Source of the DNA: an uncultured Clostridia bacterium
GTDB lineage: Bacteria > Bacillota > Clostridia > HGM11514
Reading direction: 5' to 3'
DNA: 64,000 bases
Assembly: GCA_934464705.1 (NCBI GenBank)
Contig: CAKSKB010000007.1
Span: forward strand, 53,649-117,648
Of this stretch, positions 34,889 through 43,508 are shown piece by piece. A program made the position numbers and the translations under genes. Below the pieces are notes generated by a model. The model was not told the origin of the DNA. It saw only the letters and a program-made list of their open reading frames with translations, and did no database searches. Each line of letters opens with the position of its first letter. The stretch's first letter is position 1.

Positions 34889-35085
34889 AGGCAAGCGAAG
34901 CCCGAAACCTTAATGGATTTTATCGTCTGATTTTATCCAACACTTCGCATTCCTTATGGCGAGAAAATTTTTAGTCATTTTTGGTGCGGAGGACGAAGTT
35001 AGGCTGTCGCCTTGCAAGGACGACAAGCCGAAAAGGACAAAAATTTGCTGTCATAAGGCGTTAAGGGGTCGGGCTTCGCTTGCCT
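34889..35085. repeat. 197-bp element with 17-bp perfect terminal inverted repeats
   Basis: AGGCAAGCGAAGCCCGA at the left (34889-34905) and its exact reverse complement at the right (35069-35085). No coding capacity. The left part is related to the sequence at 35479-35540 (GGCAAGC...AATGG...TTTATCG.CTGATTTT) and to the flank of the MITE at 54826. A small non-autonomous dispersed repeat. Confidence 0.75.
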
Positions 35086-35089
35086 TAAA

Positions 35090-35226
35090 GGGCAGAAGCC
35101 GTTTAGAAAACCTGCCTGTGACAGGTTTTTAGGCTTTTGCGTCGCAGCCGGGTACCGAAGCGCATCTGCGCTTGGATCGGCAAGACATAAAGATTGCAAA
35201 GCAAGCTTTGTCCCGCCTTCTGCATA
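35090..35226 (+). repeat. 137-bp tRNA-derived repeat, copy B
   Basis: Same length and nearly the same sequence as copy A, again ending in the 16-base tRNA-Leu 3'-end match (35211-35226), and again followed by its own hairpin. Confidence 0.85.
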
Positions 35227-35227
35227 T

Positions 35228-35265
35228 AAAAAAGGATACAGAGTTTTTTCTCTGCATCCTTTTTT
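35228..35265 (+). terminator. hairpin after repeat copy B
   Basis: AAAAAAGGATACAGAG paired with CTCTGCATCCTTTTTT. One mismatch; a T run ends it. Confidence 0.75.
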
Positions 35266-35286
35266 GATTTTAAATATTATCCGAAA

Positions 35287-35463
35287 TCAGTCAGGCATTA
35301 CAAGCGCAAAAAGAAAATATGCAAGTATACCCGTGCCGAAGCAGAGTATAAACAACACCCATATAAGCCTTACTATTGTGGAATCGATGCCGAGATATTC
35401 AGCTATTCCGCCGCATACTCCGCATATTTTTCTGTCGGTCTGTGATTTATATAATTTTTTCAT
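35287..35463 (-). CDS. PspC-domain membrane protein
   Basis: 58 residues from ATG 35461-35463 behind CGGAGG. One PspC domain: LYKSQTDRKICGVCGGIAEYLG then a single transmembrane helix (IWVLFILCFGTGILAYFLFALV). PspC proteins take part in envelope-stress responses, but this minimal form is widespread and its role in Clostridia is unclear. No other psp genes are nearby. Confidence 0.88.
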   Translation of the reverse strand: MKKLYKSQTDRKICGVCGGIAEYLGIDSTIVRLIWVLFILCFGTGILAYFLFALVMPD

Positions 35464-35478
35464 ACTGTACCTCCGATT

Positions 35479-35640
35479 AGGCAAGCTCAAGCCGAAGCGT
35501 CAATGGTTTTTATCGGCTGATTTTCCGCAATACTGCGCAAGCTCACTTGTTAATACACAAAGTATTGCCCGCACTCGCTTGCTTGTCTTGAAAAAACGAC
35601 GCAAAGAGCTTTCCTCCCCCAATTATGCGTTCCGTATTAA
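35479..35640. repeat. degenerate relative of the GGCAAGC dispersed repeat
   Basis: Non-coding stretch between the PspC gene and the GH42-like gene. Left part GGCAAGCTCAAGCCGAAG, and further on CAATGG then TTATCGGCTGATTTT, parallel the left half of 34889-35085; the right part ends in CTCGCTTGCTTGTC, roughly inverted to the left end. A short duplicated motif (GTCAATCGTCAATC) abuts the stop codon of the next gene. Confidence 0.45.
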
Positions 35641-35651
35641 ATTACCAATTG

Positions 35652-37793
35652 TCAATCGTCAATCAATTTTTCAATCTGCATATCCTTTTCGCAGAGTGCG
35701 ACGTGGACGGTCTTCCCGTTCGGAAGAACCGTATCGAATTCCTCGGCGGCGCAGGAGAAAAATCCTATGGCACGGTTGTCGCCGTACACCGTCACGCCGC
35801 AGGGCGCGTACATACGGACGCCGCTTTCCTCGGCAAGAATTCTAAGGTCGTGCGCCGTTAATGACGGATACGTGCAGAGAACGCTTGTAAATCCGCAAAA
35901 AGCACGCTTTGCGGTTTTTATTCTGCCGTCGGAGTAGCGAGACAGCACACTTATTCCATCCTCCGGGACAATCTCAACCGTCGGAAAATCAAGTATTCCA
36001 GGTGCACCGCCGTAAGTCTTTTCGCACACCTCAGGGTAACCTTCGCTCTTAATGTCCATGCCGCTTGGCGAAAACTCACGTATCGAAAATCCGCAGGTGC
36101 GGCGAACATTCACGGGGTCGAAGTCCGGGGAAAGAATACCGGGTGCATAGTGATGAACAACGACGGTATCCTTGCTTATTTTGCCGAGTATCCTTTCACG
36201 AAACTCGGATGGAATTTTGAAAGCGTCCGCGAACACTATAAGCTTATATCCGGCGAGGTCGCAGTCTGCAAGGTCAGAAAGGCGGAGAACGTCAATCGGA
36301 GTTCCCATCATGTGAATCTGTGCAGGAAGCTCAAGCCTCAGGCCACTGTTGAGCGCATAGCAAAGCGACATCGAGGCTATCGTATGCTCGTCAGTCAAAA
36401 AAAGCACCTCGGAGACGCTCTTGTTTTCCGCTTTCGCACAAAGCTCTTTTCCGAACCTCGTTATATCCGAGATAACGCCCATGATTTCGGGCGAATCAAA
36501 ACTCCCCTCGCCAAGATCCATCCACCAGAACCCCTGATTTCTCGTTATGTTCTTCAAGCCCTCACGCCAAAGAGTCACCTTCGTTTCGTGAAAATCCTTC
36601 ACTTTTCCATTGTTTCTCGGATCGAGGTGCGTGAGGTTGTCTATTTCATCGAGCCACACCTTGCGTCGGTTTATCGACTGCGCCGGAGACTGCTCTCCTC
36701 CCGGTTCGCCGGGCAAACATTTGTAGTAGCCTTTCGGCGATGCCGCAAAATCGATGTGGGGCGACGAAACAAGGCCGTCTATAGCGAGATGACCGGCAAC
36801 GGCGCTTCTGGGGACCGTCAGATATCCGTAGAAAATACCGGCATAAAGCTCGGGGTGTATTTCCTTAACAGTTCGGCAGAATTCCTCAGCGGCATGTATG
36901 TTGCTTTCTGAAAGAAACTCCTGATAGTCGGCACAGACGAGGTTTTCCGCACGATCGAAGAAAAGCTTTCGGAGAGAGGAATTGTCGTTTTCGCGGAGAA
37001 TCCCGGACGGCACGTCAACTTCTCCGAAGTCCGAAAATCCGAGAGCCTCAGCAGCTTTTTCGCAGGAGCCGTATTTTTTAACCTCAAAATTTCTGAACGC
37101 TTTGCGTGCGTTTACACCGAAATCGCCCAAATGCGGCTTGTTGCCGTAATATCCCCACATAGCTGTCTCTCCGCAGCAGCCGTAGGCAATGTGATATCCG
37201 ATTATCTGTCCGGCATAGGGGGAGGCATCGATGTGTGCTATGAGTCGGCGGAGAGCCTCGCAGGCATCGCTTATCCACTTCTCTGACGAAAAGCTTTGAA
37301 GACCGATAACTCCGCCGACGTTAGGACGGTCATCCTTGTAGGAATTGTATCCGCCGTTGACCGAATATCCGTAGCTTTGGTCGTTTCCGAACCAATCGTG
37401 AAGCGGCGTGCCGACAAGGGCGGCTATTTCCTCGGCGGTTCTCGGACCGTCCTCATACACGAATGTATCGCACGGGTTCTCTCGGCACCATTCGGGCGGT
37501 ACGTTTAGCTTTACCCTCGGCATATAGTAAATGTCGGGGTTGCCTGAAAGCAGGGCGTCGAGAATTTCATCGGTGAGAGTGTAGTCGTACTTTCCCGGGG
37601 CGACCCAGCCACTGTGAAGAATTGTTGTATGACAGCAAATCCCGGAGTCGCGGAAGGAATCGTGTATGCGGCGGTACTTTTCAAGATTTTGCGAAAAGAG
37701 AATCTGTTTTCCGTTTTTGTCGGCACGGGGCGGATCGTAGCAGAAACCGAGCCTCGACCAGAAAAACGGGTTTGTTCTTAAATTAAGCTTCAT
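35652..37793 (-). CDS. GH42-like glycoside hydrolase (putative beta-galactosidase type)
   Basis: 713 residues from ATG 37791-37793 behind GAGGTGA; upstream in-frame starts lie in the promoter region. The N-terminal ~430 residues look like a TIM barrel. Putative acid/base Glu is in GYHIAYGCCGETAMWG (near 225) and the nucleophile candidate in KVWLDEIDNLTHL (near 400). A Rossmann-like domain follows (VSEVLFLTDEHT; YKLIVFADAFKIPSEFRERI), as in domain 2 of GH42, then a small beta domain. No signal peptide, so it would act on imported oligosaccharides. It is divergent from an AraC gene that probably controls it. The sequence is an outlier for GH42, so substrate and family are uncertain. Confidence 0.7.
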   Translation of the reverse strand: MKLNLRTNPFFWSRLGFCYDPPRADKNGKQILFSQNLEKYRRIHDSFRDSGICCHTTILHSGWVAPGKYDYTLTDEILDALLSGNPDIYYMPRVKLNVPPEWCRENPCDTFVYEDGPRTAEEIAALVGTPLHDWFGNDQSYGYSVNGGYNSYKDDRPNVGGVIGLQSFSSEKWISDACEALRRLIAHIDASPYAGQIIGYHIAYGCCGETAMWGYYGNKPHLGDFGVNARKAFRNFEVKKYGSCEKAAEALGFSDFGEVDVPSGILRENDNSSLRKLFFDRAENLVCADYQEFLSESNIHAAEEFCRTVKEIHPELYAGIFYGYLTVPRSAVAGHLAIDGLVSSPHIDFAASPKGYYKCLPGEPGGEQSPAQSINRRKVWLDEIDNLTHLDPRNNGKVKDFHETKVTLWREGLKNITRNQGFWWMDLGEGSFDSPEIMGVISDITRFGKELCAKAENKSVSEVLFLTDEHTIASMSLCYALNSGLRLELPAQIHMMGTPIDVLRLSDLADCDLAGYKLIVFADAFKIPSEFRERILGKISKDTVVVHHYAPGILSPDFDPVNVRRTCGFSIREFSPSGMDIKSEGYPEVCEKTYGGAPGILDFPTVEIVPEDGISVLSRYSDGRIKTAKRAFCGFTSVLCTYPSLTAHDLRILAEESGVRMYAPCGVTVYGDNRAIGFFSCAAEEFDTVLPNGKTVHVALCEKDMQIEKLIDD

Positions 37794-37868
37794 CAAAATC
37801 ACCTCGTCGTTTTTTACGATTATACCACACTCATATATGTTTAGCAACCTCGTTATCGTTCAAAAAGG

Positions 37869-37897
37869 TTGACAAATTACGCTTTTTGCATTATAAT
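37869..37897 (+). promoter_or_regulatory. promoter of the AraC regulator at 37915
   Basis: TTGACA (37869-37874), 17-bp spacer, TATAAT (37892-37897), only 17 bases before the ATG, giving a very short leader (ribosome site GAGGTGA at 37904-37910). Confidence 0.88.
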
Positions 37898-37914
37898 CAC
37901 CTTGAGGTGATATC

Positions 37915-38775
37915 ATGAGAAATACCGATATTCCGACACTATGCGATTTCAGTGCCACAAGCGGCGGAGTTGTGAAATCGCTTCTATGCGCACCTGCTGC
38001 CGGTGTGTGCGGAGTTGCGGTCAGCGAAATAGGCTTCGGCACTTCCCCCGAGGGAAAGCGAAGAGTTCTCGTCAGAGAAGCATATATGCTCCAATTCATC
38101 ACGGACGGCGGAGGGGTTTTCTGCGGAAAACGCTTCGGTCCGGGCGACGTATTGTTTTCGACGCCGAGAGAGCCTGAGATACGGCAGACGGGCAAGGGAG
38201 AGAGGTATTCGTGTGCGTGGATATTTTTCACGGGTGAGAACGCCGAAAGGCTAATATCAGAGTGCGGAATTGCGCCTGCCGGCAACGTAAAAAACGCTGT
38301 ATTTTCCTGCAAAAGGTGCGCCGAAGCGGCAGAAAAGCTCACTGCGGCGGCGGGCGCTTCCTACGGTGAGCGCAGCGGACAGGAGCTTTTATCAGTGCTT
38401 TACGGAGTACTCTCGATGCTCGACAGTACCGAAAACACGGAATGCGATTCTTATGTCAGTGCGGCACGGCGGTATATCAAGGAAAACTATGCGCTTCCGA
38501 TAACGGCTGACGGTACGGCGAAGTTTGTGTCGCTGTCGCAGAACTACCTTTGCAAGCTTTTTATCCGTGAGTGCGGGCATTCAATAAAGCGTGAAATAAC
38601 GCTCACAAGACTCGAGCGTGCAAAAGAACTTCTCGAAAACACCATGCTCTCCGTACGCGACGTGTCGCTTGCCGTAGGTTTCGGCGATGAAAAACATTTC
38701 TCCTGCGTGTTCGGAAAGGAATGCGGTCTTCCGCCGTCAGTGTACAGAAAAAGCTGCCGTACGATTGACGGTTAA
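37915..38775 (+). CDS. AraC-family transcriptional regulator
   Basis: 286 residues. N-terminal cupin-like sensor (YMLQFITDGGGVFCGKRF near 60; FGPGDVLFSTPREPEI) and C-terminal AraC DNA-binding domain (KFVSLSQNYLCKLFIRECGHS; LSVRDVSLAVGFGDEKHFSCVFGKECG). Divergent from the GH42-like gene, the probable target. Confidence 0.9.
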   Translation: MRNTDIPTLCDFSATSGGVVKSLLCAPAAGVCGVAVSEIGFGTSPEGKRRVLVREAYMLQFITDGGGVFCGKRFGPGDVLFSTPREPEIRQTGKGERYSCAWIFFTGENAERLISECGIAPAGNVKNAVFSCKRCAEAAEKLTAAAGASYGERSGQELLSVLYGVLSMLDSTENTECDSYVSAARRYIKENYALPITADGTAKFVSLSQNYLCKLFIRECGHSIKREITLTRLERAKELLENTMLSVRDVSLAVGFGDEKHFSCVFGKECGLPPSVYRKSCRTIDG

Positions 38776-39343
38776 TGGTTGGACTGAAAACCGAAGAACA
38801 GAGACCGGAGATGACGGTATATCCGATGGGACATCCGACGGCGGACCGACACAGACATTCTTGAAATTTATAAAGATAATCGGAATTAAAACACCAAATA
38901 CCGGCGAGAATGAACTAAAAAATACGACACCCGAACGGCAGAGGTAAAGGAAATCGACCGGCTGAAGCAGGAGGCAGAGATGCTGTCAAAGAAAAACTAA
39001 TACCCGAAAGCCGAATTTTGCTTTCAGCCAACAAAAACCAATTAGATTATATAATCATTGCGGAGCTAAATTTGAAGTTTATACAAAATGAGGGATTGAC
39101 CTGTAATCTCTGCGCAAAACGAATATGTTTTATGACACAACATAATTCTTGTTCATAAAATCACTCCCTTTTTTACTCCTCCTAAAAATTATCAAAAGGA
39201 GTGCCTATGGAAATATGGCCCATATAACACCCCTATTTGTTATTATATCATATTTTCTTTATTCTTTCAACCGCCGCCCTCAACTCCGATAACAGTCATT
39301 TTTGAATGATTTTTGCATTTATTCGTGTTTTTATCGCAGACAG
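38776..39343. other. gene-poor stretch with degraded coding remnants
   Basis: No intact gene. After the AraC stop, the sequence looks like decayed coding DNA (see 38923-39000), then AT-rich sequence up to the orphan promoter at 39344. A ribosome-site-like AAGGAG followed by a six-codon ORF near 39196-39226 is too short to interpret. Confidence 0.5.
38923..39000 (+). pseudogene. possible C-terminal remnant of a coiled-coil protein
   Basis: 25 in-frame codons ending in TAA read TAEVKEIDRLKQEAEMLSKK, a heptad-like charged helix such as occurs at the end of some transposase OrfA proteins. No start codon or upstream frame is intact. Identity unproven. Confidence 0.25.
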
Positions 39344-39372
39344 TTGACAAATACCATTTAAAGGTTTATAAT
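39344..39372 (+). promoter_or_regulatory. orphan consensus promoter upstream of MITE copy 1
   Basis: TTGACA (39344-39349), 17-bp spacer, TATAAT (39367-39372). It points into the MITE at 39399 and has no intact downstream gene; beyond the MITE lies the antisense end of ftsH. Confidence 0.7.
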
Positions 39373-39398
39373 TAAAATGTCCGGTTTGGGTATAAGAT

Positions 39399-39676
39399 TA
39401 ACCACTCGCTTTGATATCCAAACACGCTCAAACACTTGTAAAATCCGCCTTTTCTGCGTTGTCGGTCTTGACATACAGCAAGTATGCCTTCGACCTTTCG
39501 CCTTGAAAATACGAATTTTTCAAGCGTTTGAGTTCACAGAATTTTTTAAGAAATGAATTTTGATACAGTACAAGGAAAAAGCACAGCTAATACTATTCGT
39601 ATTTGCGAGCATTTTGACGCAGTAATGTGCAAAATTCATCCTAAAAAACGAGTTCGGATATCAAAGCGAGTGGTTA
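39399..39676. mobile_element. 278-bp MITE, copy 1
   Basis: Terminal inverted repeats of 21 bp or more: TAACCACTCGCTTTGATATC at the left, its reverse complement at the right end (39656-39676). Ends in TA on both sides, as expected for TA-target (IS630/mariner-like) elements. Internal inverted segments (CTCAAACACTTGTAAAATCC against GAATTTTTCAAGCGTTTGAG) would fold the transcript. No transposase ORF. A second copy of identical length is at 54826-55103. Confidence 0.85.
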
Positions 39677-39717
39677 GGCAACCGAGAACTGAACCATTAA
39701 TACATTATTTCAAAAAT

Positions 39718-41598
39718 CTATTCTTCTGTTTTCTCCTGCCCATGATTTTCGGTTTCGGGTTTTGCTTCCATAATTTCAGCAAACTCCTCACCGGTAAGCG
39801 CTTCTCTTTCAATAAGCGCATTTGTTACTTCGTGGAGCTTATCGATATGCGACTTCAGAATTTCGGTACATCTGTCGTGGCACTCATCAATAATGCTTCT
39901 GACTTCCTTATCAATTTCAGCCGCAAACTCCTCGCTGTAAGGCTTTGTGCTGCCGAAATCCCTGCCCATAAACACTTCCTCGTGCGTTACATATGCGACA
40001 GTGCCGAGCTTTTTGCTCATACCGTACTTTGTAACCATATCGCGCGCAAGTTTGGTTGCCTGTTGAATATCACCGGACGCACCGGTTGAATAATCGCCGA
40101 AAATGATTTCCTCTGCTGCTCTTCCGCCCATGGTCATAACGATATTCTCGATAAGTTCCTCACGGGTTTTGTAAAGCTGGTCATCTTTAGGAAGGGTCAT
40201 AGTATAACCGCCGGCCCTGCCCCTGGGGATAATGGAAATCTGATGCACATTATCAACCTTAGGGAGAAAATATGCCGCAAGAGCATGCCCCGCTTCGTGG
40301 TAAGCAGTATTTTTACGATCCGCCTCGGAAACAACCCTTGACTTTTTCTCGGGTCCCATAGTAACCTTAAGCATAGCCTCTTTAAGTTCGGGCATATTAA
40401 TAACCTTTTTATTCTCTCGTGCCGAAAGCAGCGCCGCTTCGTTAAGAAGGTTTTCGAGGTCTGCACCGGTGAAGCCTATAGTTGTTTTTGCAACAACGGA
40501 AAGGTCAACATCATCACCGAGGAATTTACCCTTCGAGTGAACCTTAAGTATTTCCTCTCTGCCCTTGACATCCGGTGCGCCGACAACCACCTGACGGTCA
40601 AAACGCCCGGGTCGGAGAAGTGCCGGGTCGAGAATATCGGGGCGGTTTGTTGCGGCAATAATGATAACGCCTTCGTTAATTTCAAAACCGTCCATTTCTA
40701 CGAGCAGCTGATTCAAAGTCTGCTCTCTTTCATCGTGACCGCCGCCCAAGCCTGCGCCTCTCTGTCTGCCGACGGCGTCGATTTCATCTATAAACACAAT
40801 TGCCGGAAGATTCTTTTTTGCCTGGTCGAAGAGATCCCTCACACGGGAAGCACCCACGCCGACAAACATTTCAACAAAATCGGAACCGGAAATCGAGAAA
40901 AACGGAACCCCCGCCTCGCCCGCTACAGCCTTCGCAAGAAGAGTTTTACCGGTTCCCGGAGGGCCAACGAGAAGAATTCCCTTCGGGATTCTTGCGCCGA
41001 GTTCGGTGAACTTCTGCGGATTTTTAAGAAAATCAACCACTTCCGCAAGTTCCTCTTTTTCCTCATCGGCACCGGCGACATCTTTGAATGTAACCTTATG
41101 GCGGATATTCGCCGCCCTTGTTTTAGCCTTGCCGAAGGACATCATTTTTCCGCCGCCGCCCTGCGTCTGACGGAACATAAAGAACATAAGCGATACAAAC
41201 AAAATCACCATAACAAGCGAAGGAATTATAGAAATAAACCAACTGTCGCTGTCATGCTTAACATTAACCGCAAGTCCGTTTTCGATAAGCTCGTTCATGC
41301 CGTCATTTCCGACAGCGGCTGTGAGCCTGTCGATACTCCCGGGAACATCAACCGAATGAAGCTTTACGGAATTGCCGTCCTTGATTTTAATTTCCGCGGT
41401 GTAATCGTCAAAAAAAGTCATGCTTTGGATTTTTGCCTTACCGCCGTTTTCGACCGTCTGAATATCCGAGTTGATATCCTTCACGAGGTCTGAATAGCCG
41501 TAGGTGTCAACCTCCGCCGTCATGTTCATGACCGACCACATTGCGCCGACAAACACAAACAGCAAAACGAGGAAGAGTACATTTTTGAATTTAGACAT
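39718..41598 (-). CDS. ftsH: ATP-dependent zinc metalloprotease FtsH
   Basis: 626 residues. Two N-terminal membrane helices flank a ~90-residue extracytoplasmic part; the AAA domain has Walker A (GPPGTGKT near 200), Walker B (IVFIDEIDAVG) and second region of homology (NRPDILDPALLRPGRFD); the peptidase has HEAGH near 415 with downstream Asp. The C-terminus is acidic. It degrades membrane and regulatory proteins. Last gene of the yybS-to-ftsH cluster, 79 nt after hpt. Confidence 0.97.
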   Translation of the reverse strand: MSKFKNVLFLVLLFVFVGAMWSVMNMTAEVDTYGYSDLVKDINSDIQTVENGGKAKIQSMTFFDDYTAEIKIKDGNSVKLHSVDVPGSIDRLTAAVGNDGMNELIENGLAVNVKHDSDSWFISIIPSLVMVILFVSLMFFMFRQTQGGGGKMMSFGKAKTRAANIRHKVTFKDVAGADEEKEELAEVVDFLKNPQKFTELGARIPKGILLVGPPGTGKTLLAKAVAGEAGVPFFSISGSDFVEMFVGVGASRVRDLFDQAKKNLPAIVFIDEIDAVGRQRGAGLGGGHDEREQTLNQLLVEMDGFEINEGVIIIAATNRPDILDPALLRPGRFDRQVVVGAPDVKGREEILKVHSKGKFLGDDVDLSVVAKTTIGFTGADLENLLNEAALLSARENKKVINMPELKEAMLKVTMGPEKKSRVVSEADRKNTAYHEAGHALAAYFLPKVDNVHQISIIPRGRAGGYTMTLPKDDQLYKTREELIENIVMTMGGRAAEEIIFGDYSTGASGDIQQATKLARDMVTKYGMSKKLGTVAYVTHEEVFMGRDFGSTKPYSEEFAAEIDKEVRSIIDECHDRCTEILKSHIDKLHEVTNALIEREALTGEEFAEIMEAKPETENHGQEKTEE

Positions 41599-41677
41599 AC
41601 AAACATACCTTTCTGCCCACCAAAGTTACCCCCTGCGCTCCAACGCGGGCAATAGAAACGCAGCCCTCAAAAAGAGT

Positions 41678-42220
41678 TTAGTTTTCGTAAACCTCTCTTT
41701 TGAGAACACCGAGATACGGGAGGTTTCTGTAATAGCCGGCATAGTCAAGACCGTAGCCGACAACAAATTCATCAGGGAGCAGAAAGCCCCTGTATTTTGC
41801 TTCAACATTAATAACCCTTCTGTCGGGCTTATCGAAAAGAGCACAGACCTCAACCGACGCCGCACCTTTGCTTTCGAGATAATCCATAACATAGCGGAGG
41901 GTTCTGCCGGTATCGATAATATCCTCGGCGATGATGACATGCTTGCCTTTGACCGGCTCTTCGATATCCTGCTTTATAATAACATGCCCCGATGATTCGG
42001 TTTTGTCGCCGTAGCTTGAAGCAACCATGAAGTGCATCGAAACCGTATCGGAATCGATTGCACGCAGAAGGTCGGAAGCAAACACAAATGCACCCTTCAA
42101 GATACAAAGGAGCATTACATCCTTGCCCTTATAGTCCTCGGAAATCTTTGCGCCGAGTTCGCGCACCTTCTGTTTGATTTCGTCCTCGCTGAAAAGGATT
42201 TTATCGATTTTGTTATTCAT
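41678..42220 (-). CDS. hpt: hypoxanthine phosphoribosyltransferase
   Basis: 180 residues from ATG 42218-42220 behind GGAG. PRPP-binding motif VIIAEDIIDTGRTL near 97, and flexible-loop region ASSYGDKTESSG. It salvages hypoxanthine and guanine to IMP and GMP. It overlaps the tilS stop by eight bases, in the common Bacillota order tilS-hpt-ftsH. Confidence 0.95.
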   Translation of the reverse strand: MNNKIDKILFSEDEIKQKVRELGAKISEDYKGKDVMLLCILKGAFVFASDLLRAIDSDTVSMHFMVASSYGDKTESSGHVIIKQDIEEPVKGKHVIIAEDIIDTGRTLRYVMDYLESKGAASVEVCALFDKPDRRVINVEAKYRGFLLPDEFVVGYGLDYAGYYRNLPYLGVLKREVYEN

Positions 42221-43508
42221 TATATTTTCTCCAATCAATAGTAATAAAATTTACTGTATTTTCATCAGGTAAAAATTCCTTGTTTATTCCGAGCCCAAGC
42301 ACACCTGCACATTTGCCGTCCGATTCCAGAACCGCAACCGAAGCCCTCTCGTATTTCGGAATTTTAAGGTCAATCAGAATATCCTTTAGTTTTTTGGTAT
42401 GACCGTGATATTCGCACCTGTCGCCGTTTTTTCGGCATCTGACGGTTAAATTCCGTACCTTGTCCGCATCAAGCACATACCCTTTATGCCTGCCCGGCGT
42501 AAGCCTGATTTCAATGCCGATTTCGGGAACAAGTGTCTTTTCAGAAAGCCTTACATTAAACTCCGGCTTTTGAAATTCCCTTCCGACGCTGAAAAAATCA
42601 TACTCTGTTTCAAGGAATATTCCGCCGAAAAGGTCTGCACGCCTGCCGGTTTTACCGGCTTCTGCTATATCTGCCGCAGCGGAAACCGCAGAAAATCCGA
42701 GGTTTTTATCGCTGCCGTAAGACTTTTCATACATGCGCCTTATAAGCTGCAAAAGCACCGGTCTTTCGTAAGTTTTAAGCTTTGCGTAATATCTGCCGAA
42801 CCTTTTTTCAAGCGGAATTTTGTCCGCTTCCGCCTTAATATACTCATGCTCTGCCGCAGAAATCTCTGCAGCCCGCAGGATTGCGTCACAAAAGCTCGGG
42901 TTAATTTTCTCAAGCTGCGGCATAACCGAAAGCCTGAGTTTGTTTCTGGTGTAATCCTCCCTGAGGTTTGTGCTGTCGGTTCTGAAAGAAAGACCGTTTT
43001 CTGCACAGTAGCTTTCGATTTCATTTCTTGAAATGCCGATGAGCGGCCTTAGAATACCTTTTCTTTCCGGTATGCCTTTGAGCCCTCCGCTGCCCCTCAG
43101 AAGATGCAGAAGTACGGTTTCGGCAGCGTCGTTTTTATTATGAGCCGTTACGATAATTTTATTATCTTCGGGAACACTTTCAAAAAATTCATATCTGACG
43201 CGCCTTCCCTCGTCCTCGCAGCTTGTGCCGTGCTGCTCCGACAGTGCCGCAACATCACGGCGAGCCGTATAAAGCTTAATACCGAGAGATTTGCAAAAAT
43301 CCTTAACAAATTCCTCATCCGCATCTGCCTCGGCACCCCGAAGGCAGTGATTGACATGAGCGCAGGCAACGGAAAAACCGGCATTTTTCAGAATATGCGT
43401 AAGGCAGACCGAGTCCGCTCCGCCGGAAAGACCGATAACCGCCGTATGCCCCCGAATCGGCGCGGCAGCCTTTATAACAGATTTGACTATTTTATCAGAA
43501 ACCGTCAT
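42213..43508 (-). CDS. tilS: tRNA(Ile)-lysidine synthase
   Basis: 431 residues from ATG 43506-43508 with GGAG upstream; the longer frame to 43562 lies within dnaB. PP-loop ATPase motif (VIGLSGGADSVCLTHIL near 24), then HVNHCLRGAEADADEEF, and the TilS C-terminal domain (RNGDRCEYHGHTKKLKDILID). It modifies C34 of the tRNA-Ile CAU anticodon so it reads AUA. Essential; overlaps dnaB by 14 bases and hpt by eight. Confidence 0.95.
   Translation of the reverse strand: MTVSDKIVKSVIKAAAPIRGHTAVIGLSGGADSVCLTHILKNAGFSVACAHVNHCLRGAEADADEEFVKDFCKSLGIKLYTARRDVAALSEQHGTSCEDEGRRVRYEFFESVPEDNKIIVTAHNKNDAAETVLLHLLRGSGGLKGIPERKGILRPLIGISRNEIESYCAENGLSFRTDSTNLREDYTRNKLRLSVMPQLEKINPSFCDAILRAAEISAAEHEYIKAEADKIPLEKRFGRYYAKLKTYERPVLLQLIRRMYEKSYGSDKNLGFSAVSAAADIAEAGKTGRRADLFGGIFLETEYDFFSVGREFQKPEFNVRLSEKTLVPEIGIEIRLTPGRHKGYVLDADKVRNLTVRCRKNGDRCEYHGHTKKLKDILIDLKIPKYERASVAVLESDGKCAGVLGLGINKEFLPDENTVNFITIDWRKYNE

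Noticed and set aside
34460..34894. 144-codon minus-strand ORF across tRNA-Leu and repeat copy A
   Set aside because: It reads through a tRNA gene and non-coding repeats; similar frames recur only because the repeat recurs.
34692..35226. CRISPR array
   Set aside because: Only two 137-bp copies with unequal, structured intervals and no cas genes; not a CRISPR layout.
40537..41493. 318-codon plus-strand ORF
   Set aside because: Antisense to ftsH, no recognisable domain or ribosome site.
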